From positions 5,164 to 69,163 of the forward strand of contig NZ_JBHOQR010000016.1 in NCBI RefSeq assembly GCF_042408815.1: a DNA stretch of 64,000 nucleotides. The letters are read 5' to 3'. Shown one piece after another: positions 24,974 through 34,099 of the stretch; position 1 is the stretch's first letter, and every line of letters begins with the position of its first letter. Source of the stretch: Thermoflexus sp042408815. Lineage in GTDB: Bacteria; Chloroflexota; Anaerolineae; Thermoflexales; Thermoflexaceae. A model generated the notes under the pieces. It made no database searches and had not been told where the DNA came from. It worked only from the letters and a program-made list of their open reading frames with translations. The position numbers and the translations under genes are program-made.

Positions 24974-25750
24974 ATGGATCGACCCCGTGCAACCCTGAGG
25001 CGGAAGGCGGGAAAAATCGACCGAGCGCTGGAGGCCTATTACGGGATCCCGGCCCGCTGGCGGCTGGATCCCCTCTCGGAATTGATCCTAACTGTCCTCT
25101 CCCAGAACACCAGCGACATCAACAGCTGGCGGGCTTTCGAGCGGTTGCGCGAACGGTTTCCCACATGGGAGGCGGTGCGGGATGCCCCTGTGGAGGCCGT
25201 GCGGGAGGCCATCCGGCCCGCCGGGCTTTCTGCCCAGAAAGCGCCCCGTATCCAGCGGATCCTGCGGCAGATCACCGAGGAGCGCGGGGAGCTGTCCCTC
25301 GACTTCCTGGCGGAATGGCCGGTGGAGGAAGCCAAAGCATGGCTGCGGAGGCTGGATGGAGTGGGGCCAAAGACGGCGGCCATTGTGCTCCTGTTTTCGC
25401 TGGATAAGCCCGCGTTCCCAGTGGATACGCACGTTCACCGTGTGGGAACCCGTCTGGGCCTGATCCCCGAGGGGATGTCCGCGGAGAAAGCCCATGACTG
25501 GATGGAAGCGCTCGTTCCACCGGAACGTTACCTCCCCTTCCACTTGCTCCTGATCCGCCACGGCCGGGAGATCTGCAAGGCCCAGCGACCGCGTTGCGAA
25601 CTCTGCCCAGTGCAGCGCCAGTGCGATTTCTATCGAAGGCGCCGATGGCAAGCGGATTCCAAGGTCATAACCGGACAACACGCTACGAAGGGGGTCGTGT
25701 CGGATCCGGAAGGATCTGCAGATTTGCAAACCCAGCCAGGAGCCGCTTAA
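24974..25750 (+). CDS. nth: Endonuclease III-type DNA glycosylase/AP lyase
   Basis: The enzyme removes oxidised pyrimidines in base excision repair. The helix-hairpin-helix GVGPKTAA holds the catalytic K133, and VDTHVHR holds D151. Their 18-residue spacing equals that of K120/D138 in E. coli Nth. The 4Fe-4S cluster motif C-x6-C-x2-C-x5-C (CKAQRPRCELCPVQRQC) is intact. From the ATG at 24974 it has 258 residues, including about 35 extra residues after the cluster that have no family counterpart and overlap the end of pcrA on the other strand. No strong ribosome binding site is seen at this ATG. An upstream TTG at 24920 is the alternative. Confidence 0.93.
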   Translation: MDRPRATLRRKAGKIDRALEAYYGIPARWRLDPLSELILTVLSQNTSDINSWRAFERLRERFPTWEAVRDAPVEAVREAIRPAGLSAQKAPRIQRILRQITEERGELSLDFLAEWPVEEAKAWLRRLDGVGPKTAAIVLLFSLDKPAFPVDTHVHRVGTRLGLIPEGMSAEKAHDWMEALVPPERYLPFHLLLIRHGREICKAQRPRCELCPVQRQCDFYRRRRWQADSKVITGQHATKGVVSDPEGSADLQTQPGAA

Positions 25751-27917
25751 GCCCAACTTCCTCGAACATCACCACCACCTCTTCGTCCGGGCCAGCCCGC
25801 CGGCTCTCCAGGACCAGCCCTTCCCCAAACTGAGGATGACGAACCCGCATGCCCGGGCGGAAACGCAGGCTGGAGGGAGAGGCCACCGGGGTTTCCTGTA
25901 AATGTAAAGCGGCTACTTGACGATCCGGTCGGGATCGGGGGATCGCCCCCGTCAGCAACTCCTTGGGGATCTCCCGGAGGAACCGCGAGGGCGTGCGGAT
26001 CTCATCATACCGACGGAAGGCATAGGTCAGAAACAGGAGATCTTTGGCTCGCGTCATCCCCACGTAGAACAGGCGCCGCTCCTCCTCCAGAGCGTCCGGC
26101 TTATCGAGCGAACGGCTGTGGGGAAGCAATCCCTCCTCCAGGCCGGTGATAAACACCGCCTGGAATTCCAGTCCCTTGGCGGCATGGAGTGTTAACAGGA
26201 TCGGCGCATCCACCTCCCACGGGGAGGGCAGGGGGGTATCCACATCGGAGATCAGGGCGGCCTCGCTGAGGAAGGCTGCCAGAGGATCCTCGAAAGCGCC
26301 CGGTTGATAGGGGGTGGCGACCCGCAGCAGCTCCATCACGTTATCCCAGCGCCGTCCTCCGATCTCCTGCTCCTGATCCTCCAGGCTCTCCAGATATTCC
26401 GCGTAGCCGATCTCCTCGATGATGCGCCGCAATAACTCGGCCACGCCCATGCCCTCGCGGGCCGCCTGCCAGGCCCGGATCCGCTCGCTGAGATCGGCGA
26501 GGGCATGGCGGATTTTCTGGGAAAGGGATATCCCACCCTTCCCCCAATCCGGGGGAGGAAACGGGGAGGAGGAGCCCGTGGCCTGTTCGATGGCTGTGAA
26601 CAGGGAGACGTTCTGACGCTGGGCCAGCGCCGTCAATTTGGAGAGCGTCGCCGGTCCGATCCCCCGTGGGGGCACGTTCAGGATACGGATCAGGCTGATA
26701 TCGTCATGGGGGTTCAGAACGAGGCGGAGGTAAGCCAGAAGATCCTTGATCTCGCGGCGCTGATAGAAGCGAACACCGCCCACCAGCCGGTAGGGCAGAC
26801 CGGCCCGGATGAAGGCTTCCTCCAGCGCCCGGGATTGCGCGTTGGTCCGATACATCACGGCGATCTCTTGAGGCCGAACTCCACGGGTTTCGATCAGCTC
26901 CTGGATATGGCGGACTACAAAGGCGGCCTCGTCTTCTTCGTCGAACGCTTCATAGACCGTAATCGGGGAACCAGGCCCGCGGGCGGCGACCAGGCGCTTT
27001 TCGTTATACCGCTCCCGGTTGAAACGGATGACGGACTGAGCCGCCTCCAAGATGGTCCGGGTGGACCGATAATTCTCTTCAAGGATGATGATGCGGGCCT
27101 CGGGGAAATGCTCCCGAAAGCGGATGACATTTCGGAAATCCGCCCCGCGCCAGCCGTAGATGCTCTGATCCTCATCCCCCACGCAGAACAGATTGCGGTG
27201 CCGGGAGGCCAGCAGCCGCAACAAGAAAACCTGCACGGTGTTCGTATCCTGGAACTCGTCCACCAGGATATGGCGGTAGCGTTCCTGATAGCGGGCCAGG
27301 GCCTCGGGGTGGTTTTCAAACAGATCGACCGCCCGCAGCAAGAGATCATCGAAGTCCAGAGCATCGGCGGCTCGCAGGCGCTCCTCATAACGGCTGTAAA
27401 CACGAGCGACGATCTCATCGAAGTAGGTTTGAATGGGGTAGTCATCTGGGCGGATGAACTCGTTCTTGGCCCGGGAGATGGCTGCCCGCAGCGCCCCGGG
27501 CCGGTAGCGCTTTTCATCCAGGCGGAGATCCCGCAGCGCCTGACGGACGGCTTCCAGCTGGTCTTCCTCGTCGTAAATCACAAATTGAGGGTTCAGGCCC
27601 AGGAGCGAGGCTTCCCGGCGCAGGAAGCGGGCACAGATGGCGTGGAAAGTCCCCAGGGTGAGCTCGGCGGCCCGCTCGCCGAACAGGGCCTCCAGGCGGG
27701 CTCGCATTTCTTCCGCCGCTTTATTGGTGAAGGTGACGGCCAGGATGTGGAAGGGAGAGACACGCCGAACCGTGAGTAAATAGGCGATCCGATAGGTCAA
27801 CACCCGAGTCTTCCCACTGCCCGGCCCGGCCAGCACCAGCATCGGTCCGTCCGGCGCCGTGACGGCTTCCTGCTGGCTGGGGCTCAGTTCCCTGAGAAAG
27901 GAAGGAAGGTGGCGCAT
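25683..27917 (-). CDS. pcrA: UvrD/PcrA-family ATP-dependent DNA helicase
   Basis: This is a superfamily 1A 3'-5' helicase. Its 744 residues hold all helicase motifs: SQQEAV (Q motif), GPGSGKT (residues 31-37), VDEFQDTN, VGDEDQSIYGWRGAD, LEENYRST, LHAAKGLEF and VGMTRAKD. The C-terminus has the RPGMRVRHPQFGEG Tudor-like segment typical of PcrA, which binds RNA polymerase in Firmicutes. At about residues 446-463, in the 2B region, lies a Pro/Ser/Gly insert (SSSPFPPPDWGKGG) whose DNA is a palindrome. The last 68 bases overlap nth tail to tail. Confidence 0.95.
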   Translation of the reverse strand: MRHLPSFLRELSPSQQEAVTAPDGPMLVLAGPGSGKTRVLTYRIAYLLTVRRVSPFHILAVTFTNKAAEEMRARLEALFGERAAELTLGTFHAICARFLRREASLLGLNPQFVIYDEEDQLEAVRQALRDLRLDEKRYRPGALRAAISRAKNEFIRPDDYPIQTYFDEIVARVYSRYEERLRAADALDFDDLLLRAVDLFENHPEALARYQERYRHILVDEFQDTNTVQVFLLRLLASRHRNLFCVGDEDQSIYGWRGADFRNVIRFREHFPEARIIILEENYRSTRTILEAAQSVIRFNRERYNEKRLVAARGPGSPITVYEAFDEEDEAAFVVRHIQELIETRGVRPQEIAVMYRTNAQSRALEEAFIRAGLPYRLVGGVRFYQRREIKDLLAYLRLVLNPHDDISLIRILNVPPRGIGPATLSKLTALAQRQNVSLFTAIEQATGSSSPFPPPDWGKGGISLSQKIRHALADLSERIRAWQAAREGMGVAELLRRIIEEIGYAEYLESLEDQEQEIGGRRWDNVMELLRVATPYQPGAFEDPLAAFLSEAALISDVDTPLPSPWEVDAPILLTLHAAKGLEFQAVFITGLEEGLLPHSRSLDKPDALEEERRLFYVGMTRAKDLLFLTYAFRRYDEIRTPSRFLREIPKELLTGAIPRSRPDRQVAALHLQETPVASPSSLRFRPGMRVRHPQFGEGLVLESRRAGPDEEVVVMFEEVGLKRLLAGFANLQILPDPTRPPS
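26537..26558. repeat. Short palindromic insert inside pcrA
   Basis: CCTTCCCCC and GGGGGAGG form an imperfect inverted repeat around AATCC. It encodes a proline/glycine-rich loop in frame within the helicase 2B domain. Similar palindromic 'PPP..GKGG' inserts are known from repeat families that sit both between and inside genes. Confidence 0.5.
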
Positions 27918-27992
27918 AGGCGCTCCGATGGGGTGGTCTTCCAGAACGGGATCTTCTTTCTTCAGGGAGAAGCCGCGGACTTCCCTCGAATG

Positions 27993-28499
27993 CTATCGGG
28001 TGGAAAAACTTCGAGCGGATCCACGCCTTATGCCCTCTATGGGGGAAGTGGGAGGGTCATGGGCGCCGGCTCGTTCCCAGGCGAGAATCGGCTCCAGCGT
28101 CTGGATCCAGAGCGTTAGGCGCCGGGCGAAGCGCTCCATGCTTTCCTCATCCAGCGACGGAAGCGGATGGGTCTCAAACACCTTGGCCCATCCGCGATCC
28201 CACCACTCAGCCTCCACGTAAGGTCCTAGACGATCCCGGATCTCCCAGATGTGGCGGCTCACCCGCTCTAGGGCGTCCCGATTCCGCTCCGGGTCCCGGC
28301 TCTCAAAATGCAGGCCGATCTCGATGCGCCCCCGTCGTTCCCCCAGGTGCCACACCTCGTAGTGAAACGCCGGATCGCGATAGTAGACCTGCACCAGCCA
28401 TGGCCGGGCGGACCATCGGAACCCCCGGAGGTCCGGTGGAAGGAGCGGCTGAAGTCGTTTGGGAAGCTCCTCCATCCATTCGCGTAACCGCACGGGCAC
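27993..28499 (-). CDS. Conserved-looking protein of unknown function
   Basis: The 168-residue product is soluble, rich in Trp, Arg and Glu, and has no signal peptide or membrane segment. Segments such as HYEVWHLGERRGRIEIGLHF, then RNRDALERVSRHIWEIRDRL and WDRGWAKVFET resemble the DUF4268-type pattern of small proteins that judge or cut DNA ends, but the match is weak. It lies 75 bases upstream of pcrA on the same strand and could be co-transcribed. The stated start uses the first ATG, but the ribosome binding site is poor. Confidence 0.5.
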   Translation of the reverse strand: MPVRLREWMEELPKRLQPLLPPDLRGFRWSARPWLVQVYYRDPAFHYEVWHLGERRGRIEIGLHFESRDPERNRDALERVSRHIWEIRDRLGPYVEAEWWDRGWAKVFETHPLPSLDEESMERFARRLTLWIQTLEPILAWERAGAHDPPTSPIEGIRRGSARSFSTR

Positions 28500-28564
28500 C
28501 TCCGCATTCTACTGGACTCTGGACCCAGGGAGGCCTTGGCTCCCCCCGCGCTCGTATCAAAGGC

Positions 28565-29827
28565 TCACAGGCGTTTGTTCGTCCAGACGGGGGGGCGTGC
28601 CACGAGCAGGCTGCCCAGGAACAGCAGGCCGGCCAGGCCGTAGATCGCGTCGTAACCCAGCAGGCTGCCTGTGGTCCGGTTCAGCGCGTCGATGGCCGGT
28701 CCGCTCAAACGAGCCATGGCGCTGCCCACTGCCGTGGCGATATTCCCCAGCCCCAGATAGCGCGCCGCCTCATCGGAGGGCACAATACGGGTGATCCAGG
28801 TCCAGCTGGCGGCCACGAACAGGGCCACGCCCACTCCGATGACCAGCGAGGCAGCCACCAGCACTGGGAGCTCCGGCCGTCCATACAGCCGGGAGACACC
28901 GAGGAAGCCGAAGGTTCCCAGGCCGGCCAAGATCCCAGCGCCCTGGAGCAGTGGACGCACGCCCCAGCGATCGGCCAGGGCGCCAGAAGGTACCATGAGC
29001 AACAGGATCATCACCCCGAGGATTGCTGAAAGGGTGCCATTGAGAGCCTGCGCCTGCTCCATTGTCAGGCCCATGGTATCCCGGAAGAAGAAGATCAGAA
29101 AGGTGCGCAGCGTCAGCAAAGCCCACCAGAACATGAGGCGATGGGCCAGCCAGAAGGCAAAGGTGGGGGCGTGGCCCCATTCCACCTGATAGATCCAGGT
29201 GGGGCGACGAGACGGCGGCTCGGCTAGGGCCTGGGAGGGCACCGCTGCCGCCGTGATCAGCCCAACCAGAAGATAGAGCATCACTAGCACTGGATAGGGC
29301 CCCCAGATTTGCCCCCGGCCCAGGAAATAACCGGCGATCAGCGGGCCAATCACCACCGCCGGGATCTCCATAAATCCCTTGATCCCGGAGGCCCGGCCCC
29401 GTTGATCTTCGGGCACATGATCGGGAATCAACCCCTGGTAAGCGGCCTGCACCATGTTGGAGAATGTTTGCACCAGGAGCAGGGCCAGGAGGAGCAGCGG
29501 CACAGAAGGCGCGGCAACCAGGAGGGCCAGGGCCACGGCCAGGAGCAGACTGCCCAGCCAGAGGAACGGCTTGCGGCGTCCCCAGGGACTGTGGATCCGA
29601 TCACTCCAGGCTCCAAAGACCGGCTGAACCAGGGCGGCCCAGAGCAGGCCGATGAAGGCCACGCTGCCCAGCAGGGTGTTCTGCCAGCCCGGGCCCGCCA
29701 GCTCGCTCGCCTTTTGGCTCAGCCAGGGGGGATCCACCACCGCGGCGGTCATGGTCAAAGCCAGCCCATACAGGCTCAGGGCGATCCACTGGGGCCAGGT
29801 GGTGGCAGCGCCTCGTGCGGTCGTCAT
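28565..29827 (-). CDS. Major facilitator superfamily transporter (GPH/sucrose-transporter-like)
   Basis: The 420-residue protein has twelve hydrophobic segments. The loop between helices 2 and 3 carries GAWSDRIHSPWGRRKPFLW, the signature of the SLC45/glycoside-pentoside-hexuronide group. A matching half-repeat SGALADRWGVRP lies in the second half. Substrates in that group are sugars, carried with H+ or Na+. The specific substrate cannot be read. The gene follows a GGAGG-like stretch (rc of 29832-29837) and stands divergent to the gene at 29994. Confidence 0.82.
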   Translation of the reverse strand: MTTARGAATTWPQWIALSLYGLALTMTAAVVDPPWLSQKASELAGPGWQNTLLGSVAFIGLLWAALVQPVFGAWSDRIHSPWGRRKPFLWLGSLLLAVALALLVAAPSVPLLLLALLLVQTFSNMVQAAYQGLIPDHVPEDQRGRASGIKGFMEIPAVVIGPLIAGYFLGRGQIWGPYPVLVMLYLLVGLITAAAVPSQALAEPPSRRPTWIYQVEWGHAPTFAFWLAHRLMFWWALLTLRTFLIFFFRDTMGLTMEQAQALNGTLSAILGVMILLLMVPSGALADRWGVRPLLQGAGILAGLGTFGFLGVSRLYGRPELPVLVAASLVIGVGVALFVAASWTWITRIVPSDEAARYLGLGNIATAVGSAMARLSGPAIDALNRTTGSLLGYDAIYGLAGLLFLGSLLVARPPVWTNKRL

Positions 29828-29993
29828 CGTGGAGTCCTCCGACCGGAAGGAATGGGATTCTCCACGCCCCTGGTTATGATTCTAACTCAGAGAGTGGGGG
29901 GAAGAACCCGCCATCCCCAATCCCATAGGGAAGACGGCTGTACAATCCCCGATGTCACAAGGCTAAGATTATGGAAAAGCTTGGAGGGATTGC

Positions 29994-31124
29994 ATGAAAG
30001 ATCTCACCCTGCTGGTGATGGTGAGCCCGATGGGGAACCACCCGCTGGAACAGCAAATGGGGCGGATCCTCCGGGTGGCAGCTCAGGAAACCATTCGCCA
30101 GATCATGGATACCGGGCAGGTGGCTCAGGTCATCCTGGCCACTCCAGATCGAGAGGGCCTGGAAGCCCTGGAAGGGGCCCCTTTCCCTCTGGAAGTGGAT
30201 CTGGATCCGGGGGGTCAGCCCTTCGAATTCGGCGCCCGCCTGGCCGAGCTGATCCAGCGCCATCGGATCTCCCGCCTGCTCTACGTAGGGGCGGGCGCCG
30301 CGCCCTTGATGAGCTCGGCGGATTGGGAAGCAGTGCTCACGGCGTTCGCGGAAATCCGGGAAGGCCTGCTGACCAACAACCTGCATTCCAGCGACTGGAT
30401 CGCAGTGGCCCCGGCGGAGATCATCCCCGCCTGTGCCCGGCGGCTTCCCACGGACAATGCGATGGCATGGGTGCTGCATCGGGAGGCCGGGCTTCCGGCC
30501 CAGGTCTGGCCACGCTCCACCGCCTCTCTCCTGGATCTGGATACACCGGTGGATGCCCTGATCGCCGCCCAGCACCCCCAGGCGCCTGCTGCTCTCCGGG
30601 AGGCCGTGGTGCAAACCGGATGGGATCCCTCCCGGGTGCACCGGATCCAGGCCCTGTTGCGAACCCCCGGGAGCCGTCTGATCGTGGCGGGACGTGTCCC
30701 CTCATGGGCCTGGGCGGCCCTGGAACGGCACACTCAGGTCTGGACCCGTGTGTTCAGCGAGGAGCGGGGGATGCAGGCCAGCGCCCGGACGCAACGGGGC
30801 GAAGTGCGCTCCCTGGTGTATGCTTATCTTCAGGCAGTAGGGCCCACACGCTTCTTTGAGACGCTCGCGGAGCTGGGGGATGGAGCCTTGCTGGACATCC
30901 GGGTCTGGATGGCGGCCGCCGGCCGCTGGCCATCGCCCGCAGATCGCTACGCCGCGGATCTCTTTGCGGCCTCAGAGATCCGCGATCCGGTGATCCGGGA
31001 ATGGATGGAAGCCGCGGCTCGGGCGCCTCTGGCCCTCCTGGTGGGAGGCCATACGCTGGTTGCCGCAGGCCTCGTGGCGCTGCTGGAAAGCGCCTTCGAT
31101 ATCCCGCGCATCTCCATAGAGTAA
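29994..31124 (+). CDS. Protein of unknown function with a possible nucleotidyltransferase-like N-terminal domain
   Basis: The 376-residue product has no signal peptide. The first 200 residues follow an alternating beta/alpha plan ending in LLDLDTPVDAL, the 'DxDTPxDL' pattern that ends the GT-A core of MobA/IspD/CofC-like nucleotidyltransferases. The usual N-terminal G-G-x-R loop is not present, so activity is uncertain. LLYVGAGAAPLMSSADW and LPTDNAMAWVL are other notable segments. The C-terminal 170 residues are helical and not recognised. GGAGG precedes the ATG by six bases, and a -10-like TAAGAT (29964-29969) lies 24 bases before the ATG. The C39 peptidase follows 37 bases later. Confidence 0.6.
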   Translation: MKDLTLLVMVSPMGNHPLEQQMGRILRVAAQETIRQIMDTGQVAQVILATPDREGLEALEGAPFPLEVDLDPGGQPFEFGARLAELIQRHRISRLLYVGAGAAPLMSSADWEAVLTAFAEIREGLLTNNLHSSDWIAVAPAEIIPACARRLPTDNAMAWVLHREAGLPAQVWPRSTASLLDLDTPVDALIAAQHPQAPAALREAVVQTGWDPSRVHRIQALLRTPGSRLIVAGRVPSWAWAALERHTQVWTRVFSEERGMQASARTQRGEVRSLVYAYLQAVGPTRFFETLAELGDGALLDIRVWMAAAGRWPSPADRYAADLFAASEIRDPVIREWMEAAARAPLALLVGGHTLVAAGLVALLESAFDIPRISIE

Positions 31125-31161
31125 GAGCGATCGGTTCCCAAGCTGGAAAGGGGGACGCTGA

Positions 31162-32478
31162 ATGGGATTCCATCGGAAATGGATCGGGCTCAGCTTGCTG
31201 GTGGCGTTCCTGAGCCTGGGGACGATCTGGGAGGGCCTTCATCGCCTTCCCCCTCGCCATATTGCTCGACTGGTCCCGAAGCCCCTTCAGCCCTGGTTCT
31301 GGCCGGCGCATCCGGAAGAGGTCCCCACGCCGATGGCAACGGTGCCCCCGGAACGGCTGGCGGCTCTTCTCACGCCGGCTGCTCCGCGCCCTTCCCCGTC
31401 AAGGACTGCCCGTCCTTCCCCGACGCCGGTCCCTTCTCCATCGCCTACCCTCACCCCGCCTCGCTCGACGCCAACGCCTACCGTCACCCGGCCGGCGTTC
31501 CCGGGGCCGACCCAAGCGGCGCGCAACACCCCGGCGGCGCTGGATCAGGCCGATGTGTTGCTTTACGGCGTGCGCCACATGTTCCAGACCTGGAACAATT
31601 GCGGGCCTGCCACCCTGGCGATGGCTTTAAGCTTCTATGGGTGGCATGGGTCCCAGCGGGATGCAGCCGCGGTCCTGAAGCCGGATCCGGAGGACAAAAA
31701 CGTCTCGCCGGAGGAAATGGCGGCCTTCGCCCGAAGCCTGGGGCTGGGGGCACGGGTGCGGGTGAATGGGGATATCGAATTGCTCAAGCGTCTGCTCCGA
31801 TCCGGCTTTCCGGTGATCATCGAGACCGGCTTTGAGCCCGATCCCCGGCAGGGGTGGATGGGGCATTATAGGCTCCTGATCGGTTACAGCGAGCGGGCGG
31901 GGCAGTTCATCCTCATGGACTCCTATATGGGTCCCAATCAGGGCGTTCCATATACCGAGGTGGACCGTTACTGGCGGCACTTCAATCGCACGTATATCGT
32001 GATCTATCCACCCGGGGCGGAGGGCCGCCTCCGGGAACTGATCGGCCCGACCTGGGACGACGACCGCCGGATGTGGGAAGAAACGCTGGCCCGGGCGCAG
32101 GAGGAGCTCGCGGCCCATCCTCAGGAGGCCTTCGCCTGGTTCAATGCGGGCGCCGCGCTGTTGCATCTGGGGCAGGTCGAGGATGCTGCAACAGCCTTCG
32201 ATCAGGCGCGGTCTTTGGGGCTACCCTGGCGGATCCTGTGGTATCGTTTTGAGCCTTTCGAAGCTTATCTGGCGGCTGGCCGTTACGCCGATGTCATCGC
32301 CCTGGTGGATGCGAACCTGCGGGTGACACCTTATGTCGAGGAATGGTATGACTATAAGGGCCAAGCGCTGCTGGCGTTAGGGGATCGAGAGCGCGCCCGG
32401 GCGCTCTTTGAGCAGGCCCTACGGTTTAACCCCCACTTTCAGACGGCCCGAGCTCACCTGGAGGCCCTATCTCCCTGA
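31162..32478 (+). CDS. Exported C39-family cysteine peptidase-like protein with C-terminal TPR repeats
   Basis: The 438-residue product starts with a signal/anchor segment (residues 7-24) and a Pro/Ser/Thr-rich linker (about 55-118). The papain-like C39 domain follows: NNCGPATLAMAL with C147, GHYRLLIGY with H235 and LMDSYMGP with D253, the catalytic triad order of Peptidase_C39_2. Residues after 310 form tetratricopeptide-type helices (EAFAWFNAGAALLHLGQ, then KGQALLALGDRERARALFEQ). It probably acts outside the membrane. Substrate unknown. Such proteins in Chloroflexota often stand alone. Here it may share an mRNA with the gene at 29994. Confidence 0.82.
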   Translation: MGFHRKWIGLSLLVAFLSLGTIWEGLHRLPPRHIARLVPKPLQPWFWPAHPEEVPTPMATVPPERLAALLTPAAPRPSPSRTARPSPTPVPSPSPTLTPPRSTPTPTVTRPAFPGPTQAARNTPAALDQADVLLYGVRHMFQTWNNCGPATLAMALSFYGWHGSQRDAAAVLKPDPEDKNVSPEEMAAFARSLGLGARVRVNGDIELLKRLLRSGFPVIIETGFEPDPRQGWMGHYRLLIGYSERAGQFILMDSYMGPNQGVPYTEVDRYWRHFNRTYIVIYPPGAEGRLRELIGPTWDDDRRMWEETLARAQEELAAHPQEAFAWFNAGAALLHLGQVEDAATAFDQARSLGLPWRILWYRFEPFEAYLAAGRYADVIALVDANLRVTPYVEEWYDYKGQALLALGDRERARALFEQALRFNPHFQTARAHLEALSP

Positions 32479-32637
32479 TGTCGCGCAGAGATCGCCGCAG
32501 AAGCGGCTCCTAGATGTTCTGGGTAAGCTATGAAACAATCCCCTCTCCGCGGTTCGGTGGGCCACGGAAAGGGGCCATTCCGCCTCCGAAGGCGAGCGCG
32601 CCCACACCAGCCCAAACAACGGAAGGAGGGACAAACA

Positions 32638-33120
32638 ATGGATCCCGAGATCCGCAAGCGCACCCTCAGGCTGATCACCTATGGCCTTTACGTGCTGACC
32701 ACGGCGGACGGCGAGGAGATCGCCGCCGGAACCATCAACTGGCTCTCCCAGGCCTCATTCAACCCACCCCTGGTGATGGTGGGAGTGAAACGGGACAGCC
32801 ATCTCCATGCGTTGATTGAGCGGACCGGCCAATTCGCCGTGAACATCCTGGGGGCCGGGCAGAAAGAGATCGCTGCGGCTTTCTTCCGCCCCACCCAGGT
32901 GTCTGAAGGGCGGTTAAACGGCTATCCCTTCGAGCGGGGCCCCCAAACCGGCGCGCCGCTCCTCCTGGACCTGCCGGCATGGTTTGAGGCTCGGGTGACG
33001 GATGCGGTGCGCCGGGGCGATCATACCGTGTTCGTGGCGGAGGTGATCGAGGCCGGCCTGCGAGACCCCGATGCGAAGCCGCTGGTGATGTGGGATACAG
33101 GATGGTATTATGGTGGATGA
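32638..33120 (+). CDS. Flavin reductase-like FMN-binding protein
   Basis: The ATG at 32638 has GGAGGG seven bases upstream. An in-frame extension to 32530 does not. The 160-residue product has the split-barrel flavin reductase fold: TYGLYVLTTADG, AAGTINWLSQASFNPPLVMVGV and FAVNILG. Related proteins reduce FMN or FAD with NAD(P)H, or act as ferric reductases. The C-terminus (HTVFVAEVIEAGL) is the final strand of the domain. DegV follows 33 bases later, so they likely share a transcript. Confidence 0.85.
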   Translation: MDPEIRKRTLRLITYGLYVLTTADGEEIAAGTINWLSQASFNPPLVMVGVKRDSHLHALIERTGQFAVNILGAGQKEIAAAFFRPTQVSEGRLNGYPFERGPQTGAPLLLDLPAWFEARVTDAVRRGDHTVFVAEVIEAGLRDPDAKPLVMWDTGWYYGG

Positions 33121-33153
33121 CCAGCTGCTTACCCCCACCGGAATGGGAACGCG

Positions 33154-33999
33154 ATGGTTCGGATCGTCACGGATAGCGGCGCGCATCTTCCGCCCGAATT
33201 GTTCCGCCAGCATGCGATCACGGTAGTCCCCCTGGTGGTGAACATAGGCGGGCGGACCTACTATGAGGGAGAGGATCTGGATCTGGAGACCTTTTATCGA
33301 TATCTCCAGACCTCCCCGACGCTCCCCACGACTTCCCAGCCGCCGGTGGGTCGATTTTATGAGGCCTACCGGCGGCTGAGCGAGGAGGGGCATCCCATCC
33401 TCTCGATTCATCTTTCCTCGGCGCTGAGCGGGACCTATGCATCGGCGATGGCGGCCCGGGAGATGCTCCCCGAGGCGGAGATCCATGTCGTGGACACCCA
33501 CTGGATCTCCGTCCCTCAGGGGATGCTGGTGCTGGAAGCCGCTCGCATGGCCCGCGCCGGGGCGACCGCCCGGGAAATCCTGGAGCGCCTGGAGTTTATG
33601 AGGAGCCGCATGGTGTTTTATTTCGTTCTGGATACCCTGGAGTATTTAGCCAAGGGAGGACGGGTGAGCAACATCCAGGCGCTGATGGGAAACCTCCTCC
33701 AGTTGAAGCCGATCCTGAAACTCCACGAGGGTCGAATTGAGGCGCATGAGCGGGTGCGAACCACTCAGCGGGCTCGGGCCCGCCTCCTGGAGCTGATCCG
33801 GGAGTATGCCCGCGGGCGGCGGGATCTTCGGATCGGGGTGATGCACACCCGACTTCCGGAAGTGGCGGAAGCGATCGCCCGCACCTTGCATGAGGAATTC
33901 CAACCTGTGGAGATCCTTGTCGCCGAGGCCGGTCCCGCCGTGGCCACCCATGCCGGGCCGGGGGGACTGGGCCTGGCGTGCTATGGATCCGAGAAGTAG
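33154..33999 (+). CDS. DegV-family fatty-acid-binding protein
   Basis: DegV/FakB proteins hold a fatty acid for phosphorylation by FakA kinase. The 281-residue product begins with VRIVTDSGAHLP and has the GLPTTSQP-like loop (here LPTTSQPPVGRFYEAY), IHLSSALSGTYASA and VDTHWISVPQGMLVLEAA, all family marks. The long C-terminal half holds ETLEYLAKGGRV-type sequence (here DTLEYLAKGGRVSNIQ) and HTRLPEVAEAIA. No fakA gene is in the window. The ribosome binding site is weak, so translation may be coupled to the flavin reductase gene. Confidence 0.93.
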   Translation: MVRIVTDSGAHLPPELFRQHAITVVPLVVNIGGRTYYEGEDLDLETFYRYLQTSPTLPTTSQPPVGRFYEAYRRLSEEGHPILSIHLSSALSGTYASAMAAREMLPEAEIHVVDTHWISVPQGMLVLEAARMARAGATAREILERLEFMRSRMVFYFVLDTLEYLAKGGRVSNIQALMGNLLQLKPILKLHEGRIEAHERVRTTQRARARLLELIREYARGRRDLRIGVMHTRLPEVAEAIARTLHEEFQPVEILVAEAGPAVATHAGPGGLGLACYGSEK

Positions 34000-34099
34000 A
34001 GCCTCCATCGGGATGCCAAAGCGGAAATTGAGAGGGGTAAGGAGGCGGAGATGGGACGATGGAAGTTCGGCACGCGGGTGGAGATGGCGGAACGAACGA

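Noticed and set aside
26505..27779. A 424-codon plus-strand frame opposite pcrA
   Set aside because: Antisense shadow of a strongly conserved helicase; no start signal or recognisable domain.
29309..30859. A 516-codon plus-strand frame across the MFS gene and the gene at 29994
   Set aside because: It covers two better-supported genes in other frames and has no membrane helices or known motifs.
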